A program made the position numbers and the translations under genes. Shown piece after piece: positions 54,051 through 59,626 of a stretch of 59,626 bases of DNA; position 1 is the first letter of the stretch, and every line of letters starts with the position of its first letter. Under the pieces are notes generated by a model. The model worked only from the letters and a program-made list of their open reading frames with translations. It was not told the origin of the DNA and searched no databases. The stretch is taken from the NCBI RefSeq assembly GCF_007556685.1, contig NZ_VJON01000012.1, positions 1-59,626 on the forward strand, read 5' to 3'. The DNA is from Tepidimonas charontis. Lineage in GTDB: Bacteria; Pseudomonadota; Gammaproteobacteria; Burkholderiales; Burkholderiaceae_C.

Positions 54051-54207
54051 GCACGTGTGACACCCCGGCGACGGGGTCGTTCCGTGGCCCGTTGCGCGCT
54101 TGCCGTTGCCGCCGGAGATCATCACGGGCGCGACCGGGTCAGGGTGCGCAAACATGACCGCCCCGGGGACACACGGCACCACGCTGCAGCGCGGCACGTG
54201 CGCCCCG

Positions 54208-55383
54208 TCACACACCGGGCTGCAACGTCACCGTGACCTCTCGCTGTGCTTGGCCCCGCCGCACGGTCAGACGCACGGTGTCGCCGACGCGGTATTCGTC
54301 CAGCCGGGCCAGCAGCTGCCCGACTTCCTCGACGGCGCGTCCATTGACGGCGGTGATCACATCGCCCGGCTCGATGCCCGCCGGCGCGACACGCACGCCC
54401 TGTAAACCCGCCTTCTCGGCTGCCGAGCCGGGCGACACCCGCAGCACATAGACGCCCGCGACCCCCGTGAGCGCTGCCAGACGTTGATTCAAGCCTTCGT
54501 CCGCTTCGATCCCCAGCGCCGGCCGAATGTAGCGCCCATGCTGGATGATCTGCGGCACCACGCGCATCACCGTGTCCACCGGCACGGCAAACCCAATGCC
54601 TGCACTGGCGCCGGAGGGACTGTAGATGGCGGTGTTGATACCGATCAACCGCCCCGCCGAATCGAGCAGCGGCCCGCCAGAGTTGCCGGGATTGATGGCG
54701 GCGTCGGTCTGAATCAAGTGTTCGATGGGCGGCCCACTGCGCTCATTGGGCAGGGTGCGATCCAGCGCCGAAACGATCCCGGTGGTCAGCGTCCAGTCCA
54801 GGCCGAATGGATTGCCGATGGCAAAGACCTTTTGCCCGACGCGTAGGTCATGGCTGGTGCCGATGGGCACGGGCGGCGGCCGCTTGAAGCCGACGCCAAT
54901 ACGCAACACCGCGATGTCGTGCGCGGGCGATGCGCCCACCAAGGCGGCTTGGTAGTCGCGCCCGTCGGCCAGACGAACCGTGGCACCGGAGGCGCCCTCC
55001 ACGACGTGGTAGTTGGTGACGACGTGGCCGGCCTCGTCCCAGATGAAACCGGAACCGGTGCCCCGCGGCACTTCGAACACGTTGCGCGTCCAGAAGTCGC
55101 GCACCCGCTGCACGGTGCTGATGTAGACCACCGAGTCGCGCGCCTTCTCGAACAGCTCGATGGTGGCTCGCTCATCGGCGGCCAGATCGCCGCGTGGCGT
55201 GACGGTGCGCGGCACCGTCTGTGGCGCTGCCGGCATCAACCAAGCTTGCAGAACCGGCGTCAGACGCCACGCCAGCATCAACAGCAAAACCGAGGCGACG
55301 ATGGTCAACCAGCGGCGCAGAAATCGATCGGGCGCGGGGTGCGGCGGGGCAGGTTGCAACGGCGGGTACGACGGCATATTCAA
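54208..55383 (-). CDS. DegP/DegS-like serine protease with one PDZ domain
   Basis: A 391-residue trypsin-fold protease. A membrane anchor or uncleaved signal lies at about residues 24-46; the triad is His126 (NYHVV), Asp156 (AHDIAVL) and Ser235 (NPGNSGGP). One C-terminal PDZ domain follows (from ALGIEADEGLNQRL). One PDZ and a membrane anchor are closer to DegS than to DegP. It degrades or senses damaged envelope proteins. Last gene of the cbpA-cbpM-ftsH-degP operon, 27 bases after ftsH. Confidence 0.9.
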   Translation of the reverse strand: MNMPSYPPLQPAPPHPAPDRFLRRWLTIVASVLLLMLAWRLTPVLQAWLMPAAPQTVPRTVTPRGDLAADERATIELFEKARDSVVYISTVQRVRDFWTRNVFEVPRGTGSGFIWDEAGHVVTNYHVVEGASGATVRLADGRDYQAALVGASPAHDIAVLRIGVGFKRPPPVPIGTSHDLRVGQKVFAIGNPFGLDWTLTTGIVSALDRTLPNERSGPPIEHLIQTDAAINPGNSGGPLLDSAGRLIGINTAIYSPSGASAGIGFAVPVDTVMRVVPQIIQHGRYIRPALGIEADEGLNQRLAALTGVAGVYVLRVSPGSAAEKAGLQGVRVAPAGIEPGDVITAVNGRAVEEVGQLLARLDEYRVGDTVRLTVRRGQAQREVTVTLQPGV

Positions 55384-55410
55384 TTTTCTCGCTCTGGCTC
55401 GGGAATCGCA

Positions 55411-57249
55411 TCAAGCCGCCGCGGACGCGGTGCCGGGCACACGCAAGCCTTGGGTCAGGGTACGAATGTCGGCCTCCTCCAGTGTCTCACGCTCCAGCAA
55501 CGCCCGAGCGCTGCGCTCCAGGATATCGCGGTTGTCTTGCAAAATGCCCAGCGCGCGCTCGAACGCTCCCATGACGATGGCGCGGATGGCGGCGTCGATG
55601 CGCGCCTGGGTGGATTCGGCCACTCGGCAGCCGCCGGCCACCGGCTCCGGTACATCCAAAAAACGCGGCCGCTGGGGCTCGAATGCAATATAGCCCAAGT
55701 CCTCGTCCATGCCGTAGCGCGTCACCATGTCGCGGGCGATGTCGGTGGCGCGCGCCAAGTCGTCCGCCGCGCCGGTGGAGAGCTCACCGAAGACGAGCTT
55801 TTCGGCCGCGCGGCCACCCAACAGGACCGCGATCTTGTGCTCCAACTCGCGGCGGCGCATCAAAAAGCGGTCCTCGGTGGGGCGTTGTAAGGTGTAGCCC
55901 AACGCGCCCACGCCGCGCGGCACGATGGAAATCTTGTGCACCGGATCCGACCCCGGTAGCGCCAAGGCCACCAGCGCGTGCCCCATTTCGTGGTACGCCA
56001 CGGTGCGGCGCTCCGTTTCGTTGAGCACGCGGTTGCGCCGCTCCAGTCCAGCGACGATGCGCTCGAACGCCGCCGTCAAGTCGGCCATGCCCACCGCATC
56101 GGCCTTACGACGGGTGGCAGCCAGCGCCGCTTCGTTGATCAAATTGGCCAGATCCGCCCCGGAAAAGCCGGTCGTCAACCCCGCCACGCGCACCAAATCG
56201 ACGTCCGGCGCCAGCCGCACCTTGCGTGCATGCACCTGCAAAATGGCCAGTCGCCCTTTTTTGTCGGGACGATCCACCAGCACTTGCCGGTCGAACCGCC
56301 CGGCGCGCAGCAGCGCAGGGTCCAAAATCTCGGGTCGGTTGGTTGCCGCCAGAATGATCAATCCCACCGAGCCGTCGAAGCCATCCATCTCGGTGAGCAG
56401 CTGGTTGAGCGTTTGCTCGCGCTCGTCATGCCCACCCACCAGGCCGCCGGCGCCGCGTGCGCGACCCAGCGCGTCGAGCTCGTCGATGAAGATGATGGCC
56501 GGCGCCTTGGCGCGCGCTTGCTCGAACAGGTCACGCACGCGCGCTGCCCCCACGCCGACGAACATCTCGACGAACTCTGAGCCGGAGATGGAGAAAAACG
56601 GCACGCCGGCCTCGCCCGCCACGGCCTTGGCCAGCAACGTTTTGCCCGTGCCCGGCGGTCCCACCAGCAAGACACCCTTCGGAATGCGTGCCCCCAGTCG
56701 CCCGTACTCTTGCGGGTGGCGCAAAAAGTCCACCACTTCGGCCAACTCGGCTTTGGCCTCATCGACCCCGGCCACGTCGTCGAAACGTACCCCGGTGTTT
56801 TGCTCCACATAGACCTTGGCGCGACTCTTGCCGATGCTCATGAAGCCGCCCACGCCCTGTTTTTCCGCGATCTTGCGGAACAGAAAAAACCACACCGCGA
56901 AAAACACCAGCGCCGGCAGCACCCACGACAACACGTCGCGCAGCAGGGTGCTTTCCACGACGCGGGTATAGGGCACCTCGTACGGTGCCAGGCGTGCGGC
57001 CACATCGGGCTCGACGCGGTTGGCCACGATCACCGTTTTGCCCCGCTCGTCGGGCGACTTCAGCCGCCCGGTGATGGTGCGGTCGCCCACCAGCACCTCG
57101 GCCACCCGCCCGTCGCGCAATGCTTGTTCGAACTCGCTGTACGGGACGGGCTGCACGCTCGCGGCCGTTTGCCACCAATTCTGCAGCGCCAGCAGCAGCA
57201 CGAAGGCCACCAGCCAGTAGCCCGCATTCCAGGTCTTTTGCTTGTCCAT
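55411..57249 (-). CDS. ftsH: ATP-dependent zinc metalloprotease FtsH (paralogue in stress operon)
   Basis: A 612-residue membrane AAA protease: helices at about residues 10-27 and 108-125 bracket a periplasmic domain, then Walker A GPPGTGKT (197-204), Walker B IIFIDE (252-257), the second region of homology [20 protein letters not shown], and zinc motif HEMGH (420-424). It extracts and degrades membrane and soluble proteins. Placement behind cbpA and cbpM and not with rlmE or folP suggests a second, stress-dedicated copy. Gap to cbpM 12 bases. Confidence 0.93.
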   Translation of the reverse strand: MDKQKTWNAGYWLVAFVLLLALQNWWQTAASVQPVPYSEFEQALRDGRVAEVLVGDRTITGRLKSPDERGKTVIVANRVEPDVAARLAPYEVPYTRVVESTLLRDVLSWVLPALVFFAVWFFLFRKIAEKQGVGGFMSIGKSRAKVYVEQNTGVRFDDVAGVDEAKAELAEVVDFLRHPQEYGRLGARIPKGVLLVGPPGTGKTLLAKAVAGEAGVPFFSISGSEFVEMFVGVGAARVRDLFEQARAKAPAIIFIDELDALGRARGAGGLVGGHDEREQTLNQLLTEMDGFDGSVGLIILAATNRPEILDPALLRAGRFDRQVLVDRPDKKGRLAILQVHARKVRLAPDVDLVRVAGLTTGFSGADLANLINEAALAATRRKADAVGMADLTAAFERIVAGLERRNRVLNETERRTVAYHEMGHALVALALPGSDPVHKISIVPRGVGALGYTLQRPTEDRFLMRRRELEHKIAVLLGGRAAEKLVFGELSTGAADDLARATDIARDMVTRYGMDEDLGYIAFEPQRPRFLDVPEPVAGGCRVAESTQARIDAAIRAIVMGAFERALGILQDNRDILERSARALLERETLEEADIRTLTQGLRVPGTASAAA

Positions 57250-57261
57250 TGCCGCCTCTGC

Positions 57262-57585
57262 TCACAGACCGCGCGCTCGGCAGTAGGCCAGCTCGGCGCG
57301 CAGACGCTGCAGCTCTTCGCTCAGGTCGGCCACCAAAGCCGCCAGTGCGGGGTCGGCATCGAACTGGCGCTCGATGGCTGCCATCTGCTGGGCGCGCCAG
57401 ACCGTCGTCGCCGAAAAGGTACACACGCCCCCGCGCCATGTAGCGCTGAGCAACTCGTCTCGTACGCGTGCCAGTACCCACTGCGGGGCGACACCACACA
57501 AGCGTGCCAACTGCTCCACGCTCAGCGCATCGCCCTCGATCAATTCTACCGCCTCGCAGACGACCGTCGATGGTGTCCGGCTCAT
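57262..57585 (-). CDS. cbpM: CbpM-like chaperone modulator (MerR-type fold)
   Basis: A 107-residue protein: LSVEQLARLCGVAPQWVLARVRDELL is a MerR-like winged helix and the second half is a coiled-coil (LVADLSEELQRLRAELAY). CbpM binds the J domain of CbpA and tunes its activity. Position directly downstream of cbpA by 11 bases, with AAGGAGCACGACG before the ATG, supports this. Confidence 0.78.
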   Translation of the reverse strand: MSRTPSTVVCEAVELIEGDALSVEQLARLCGVAPQWVLARVRDELLSATWRGGVCTFSATTVWRAQQMAAIERQFDADPALAALVADLSEELQRLRAELAYCRARGL

Positions 57586-57596
57586 CGTCGTGCTCC

Positions 57597-58607
57597 TTAC
57601 CATGTGCTGCCCGTCGGGCGCGGGTCGAAGCCGGGATACGCTTTGGCCAAGGCCGCCCACGCGGCCTTCTGCTCGGCGGTCACCGCCCCCGGCGCCACCA
57701 CGTCCAGCTCCAGATAGAGGTCACCGGGCTCGCGCCCTGGAATGCCCTTGCCACGCACCCGCAACTTGCGCCCGGCGCTCGATCCCGCCGGCACGTGCAC
57801 CGTCAACGCGCCGGCAGGCGTGGCCACCGTGATGTCGCCACCCAACACCGCCTCCCAAGGTGCCACGGGCACACGCAGCGTCACATCGCGCCCCTGCACG
57901 CGTGCCCGCTCGCTGGTGCGAATGTGCACCCGCAAAAACAAGTCGCCGCTGAGGCCACCGTCCAGGCTCGGCAAACCCTGCTCGGCCAGACGAATCAGCT
58001 GCCCTTCGGCCACGCCGGCCGGCACTTTCACCTCCAGCGTGCGTGTGCGCGGTACCACGTGGCCATCGGCATCCAGCGCCACGGTCTGCAGCGTCAACGT
58101 GCGCTGCGCACCCCGATAGGCCTCGTCCAGGGTCAGGGTGATCTCGGCATGCTGGTCTTCACCCCGGTGGTGGGCAGCGCGTGTCCCCTGTGTCGCATGC
58201 GACCCCGTACGGCGTGCCCGCGCGCGCGCCGCATGCCCGAACAACTCGTGGAAAAAATCGCTGTAGCCGTCATCGAAGGCAAAGCCCGCATCATCGGCAC
58301 TGGCATGCGTCCAACCGCCGGCGGCTTGTCGACGGCGCGCCCATTGCCGTGCCGCCTCCGCCGCCTCTTCTGTGCGTGCGCCTTGGGCCCAGGCCTCGTG
58401 ACCCACCGCATCGTAGATCTTACGCTTTTCGGGGTCGGACAACACCTCGTTGGCCTCGTTGATCGCTGCCATACGCTGCGCAGCGTCGGGCTCTTTGCTC
58501 ACGTCCGGGTGGTATTTGCGTGCCAGGCGCCGATAGGCCTTTTTGATGTCGTCAGCGCTGGCATCGCGTGCCACTCCCAGCGTCGCGTAATAGTCAGGGA
58601 ACTGCAT
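57597..58607 (-). CDS. cbpA: CbpA-type DnaJ co-chaperone
   Basis: A 336-residue class II Hsp40: J domain with HPD (RKYHPDVSK, near residues 33-35), a Gly-poor linker with [13 protein letters not shown], then two C-terminal client domains, without the CxxCxGxG zinc region. It works with DnaK under stress and binds DNA in E. coli. Opens the proteostasis operon behind a sigma-32-like promoter. The start [12 protein letters not shown] is the family N-terminus. Confidence 0.92.
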   Translation of the reverse strand: MQFPDYYATLGVARDASADDIKKAYRRLARKYHPDVSKEPDAAQRMAAINEANEVLSDPEKRKIYDAVGHEAWAQGARTEEAAEAARQWARRRQAAGGWTHASADDAGFAFDDGYSDFFHELFGHAARARARRTGSHATQGTRAAHHRGEDQHAEITLTLDEAYRGAQRTLTLQTVALDADGHVVPRTRTLEVKVPAGVAEGQLIRLAEQGLPSLDGGLSGDLFLRVHIRTSERARVQGRDVTLRVPVAPWEAVLGGDITVATPAGALTVHVPAGSSAGRKLRVRGKGIPGREPGDLYLELDVVAPGAVTAEQKAAWAALAKAYPGFDPRPTGSTW

Positions 58608-58669
58608 CGCCGTATCCTTGGGTTTGGATGGGCACACCAAGCCACCGGTGTCCCTCACACTGTAGCGTC

Positions 58670-58698
58670 AAATGGGGGCACCGGTATGACATGGCAAG
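58670..58698 (-). promoter_or_regulatory. Sigma-32-like promoter of the cbpA operon
   Basis: On the minus strand CTTGCCA (58698-58692), 14 bases, then CCCCATTT (58677-58670). It matches the heat-shock consensus apart from two bases of the -35 box. Start of transcription near 58663, about 55 bases before cbpA. Confidence 0.7.
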
Positions 58699-58997
58699 GG
58701 GCGCGAGCGCACCCGTACCGCGCGGCACCCGGTTTCACCGGCACGAAAGGGGCTGCAGACTGAACATGCTCTCGTCCGGGAGCCTGGAGCGGCGCAGTCG
58801 ATGTCGCGCGGAGGCGTACACGGCGCCGCTGCATAACCACGCCGACGCTTCGAAGATGAAAGCCGCAAGGACGGCGCGGCTCTGGTCGGGCATGCGCGAT
58901 AATCCCAGATTGTCCATTAGCCATTTTTCGTGAATTTGGTGCGAGGGAAGGTCTGCAAAACCTCCCCACCTGACTGCCGGGATGGGACAATAGCGAC
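58699..58997. other. Gene-free stretch between the cbpA promoter and IS5 remnant
   Basis: No convincing gene is seen. A minus-strand frame of 60 codons (58735-58917) has no recognisable homology or ribosome site. GGAAGGTCTGC at 58946-58956, 42 bases before the transposase start, may be the left end of the IS5-type remnant. Confidence 0.4.
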
Positions 58998-59237
58998 ATG
59001 AAGCAGATGAGTCTTCAGGCGCCGATGTATACGGGCTTTGAGCTGCGCACCAAGCGCACCCGCAAGCGTGAGTTTTTGGAGCAGATGGAGCGTGTGGTGC
59101 CCTGGAAAGAGCTGGTTGCGCTCATCGAGCCGTATGCGCCCAAGGCAGGCCCCAAGGGTGGTCGTCCACCCTTTGCGGTCGAGAAGCTTTTGAAACCTCT
59201 GCACAACCCAGCCTATTCGTTCCAGAGGACGCGGTGA
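58998..59237 (+). pseudogene. IS5-family transposase, N-terminal remnant
   Basis: The first 55 to 60 residues (FELRTKRTRKREFLEQMERVVPWKELVALIEPYAPKAGPKGGRPPFAVE) match the N-terminus of IS5-group transposases. After this the expected METMLRIH-type continuation is lost and the frame ends at 79 residues. The DDE catalytic domain is missing, so it is dead. Confidence 0.82.
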
Positions 59238-59378
59238 TGGTAGACTTTGTTTCACATGACGGGATCAGGGGCAGATTTTGAGTTATTTTCCGCTCCAGAA
59301 GCCCCTTTCGTGGGCCTCCTGAGGCCTCGTCGGCCCCCAGTGGCGCCGTGGCGGGCGCACTTATCCCGTTGCAGCCAA

Positions 59379-59480
59379 CTAGGCCTTGCGCACCAGCCAC
59401 AGATTGACCAGCGCAAACAGGACGTTGAGTTGCGCGCCGTTCTTGGCCAAGCCTCGATAGGGCGTCTTGCAGTAGTCGCC
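59379..59480 (-). pseudogene. IS5-family transposase, C-terminal remnant
   Basis: GDYCKTPYRGLAKNGAQLNVLFALVNLWLVRKA followed by a stop is the typical C-terminal end of IS5-group transposases (YRGLAKN is characteristic). It is on the strand opposite the N-terminal remnant at 58998, so the two are from different copies or an inversion occurred. The stretch between (59238-59378) has no gene; it carries 3' sequence of this element. Confidence 0.72.
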
Positions 59481-59587
59481 CCTGAAATATTCATAACATC
59501 ATGATTTTTCTTGTGTTATTGTCTGTTTGCGAGTACAATTTCCCCCAGATTTGATGGTCTGATGCGCCGTTTTCTGGGAGTTTTTCG

Positions 59588-59626
59588 ATGTTTGCCTGCC
59601 CCGCCACCGAGGACTTCTTCCGCTTG
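59588..59626 (+). CDS. Start of an IS5-family transposase (cut by window edge)
   Basis: MFACPATEDFFRL, behind CTGGGAGTTTTTCG, is the N-terminus of a well-represented IS5-family transposase. Only 13 codons are inside the window. AT-rich sequence at 59481-59560 (unlike the rest of the window) is likely the element's left end and promoter. Confidence 0.72.
   Translation, partial: MFACPATEDFFRL

Noticed and set aside
54208-58607. Full transmissible locus of heat resistance
   Set aside because: Only the DnaJ-type, FtsH and DegP-type genes are present; clpK/clpG, small heat-shock, yfdX, hdeD, kefB and thioredoxin genes are absent.
58735-58917. Small minus-strand gene of 60 codons upstream of cbpA
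   Set aside because: No ribosome site, no homology, and overlapping open frames on both strands; it looks like chance.

Overview
The window is GC-rich, densely packed DNA from a betaproteobacterium of the order Burkholderiales, most like the Comamonadaceae or a relative such as Tepidimonas. This rests on the protein families present, on grpE-dnaK-dnaJ driven by a sigma-32 promoter, and on the mix of CoA-dependent aromatic and fatty-acid catabolism with TRAP transport. The species cannot be fixed from sequence alone.

Layout. (1) 1-9.7 kb: the tail of an IS481-type transposase abuts a minus-strand catabolic block: a metallo-beta-lactamase-fold protein, a VOC dioxygenase-like protein, an FAD aromatic hydroxylase, a DUF2783 protein, fumarylacetoacetase, a TRAP transporter whose binding-protein gene has an in-frame stop, and a DUF1932 dehydrogenase. 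A divergent IclR regulator (9.8 kb) faces this block across two operator-like palindromes. (2) 10.7-19.5 kb: genes for CoA-dependent phenylpropanoid-type side-chain degradation (two enoyl-CoA hydratases, SDR, thioesterase, acyl-CoA dehydrogenase). A deletion has joined the front of a feruloyl-CoA synthase gene to the back of a thiolase gene. A glutamine amidotransferase, a MarR regulator and an FAH-family hydrolase follow. (3) 19.5-25 kb: sigma-32 promoter, grpE, dnaK, dnaJ and a beta-CASP nuclease-like protein. (4) 25-39.6 kb: phoX with a Pho box; gabT; a LysR regulator divergent from gcdH and a CoA-transferase, with an 18-bp minisatellite at the gcdH start; a Pot-type ABC transporter, an agmatinase/guanidinobutyrase-like ureohydrolase and gabD, together a route from polyamine or guanidino compounds through GABA to succinate. 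(5) 39.8-43.3 kb: tRNA-Gly(CCC), rdgC with a decayed 3' duplication, an OsmC protein divergent from a type II sulfide:quinone oxidoreductase. (6) 43.5-52.9 kb: a tungsten island with the aldehyde:ferredoxin oxidoreductase operon (polyferredoxin, AOR, FAD reductase, MoaD-like protein, and a small protein ending in GGG), a divergent AcoR-like regulator without an AAA+ domain, the tungstate transporter tupBCA, and a ModE/TunR-type regulator. (7) 52.9-58.7 kb: a Tat-exported metallo-beta-lactamase-fold protein and a protein quality-control operon cbpA-cbpM-ftsH-degP behind a second sigma-32-like promoter. (8) 58.9 kb to the end: insertion-sequence debris.

The tungsten island is the most coherent specialised system: uptake, sensing, pterin-cofactor-like assembly and the aldehyde/acid redox enzyme lie together. 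The regions with decay (dctP, fcs/thiolase, rdgC duplicate, IS remnants) show a genome losing some aromatic-acid functions.
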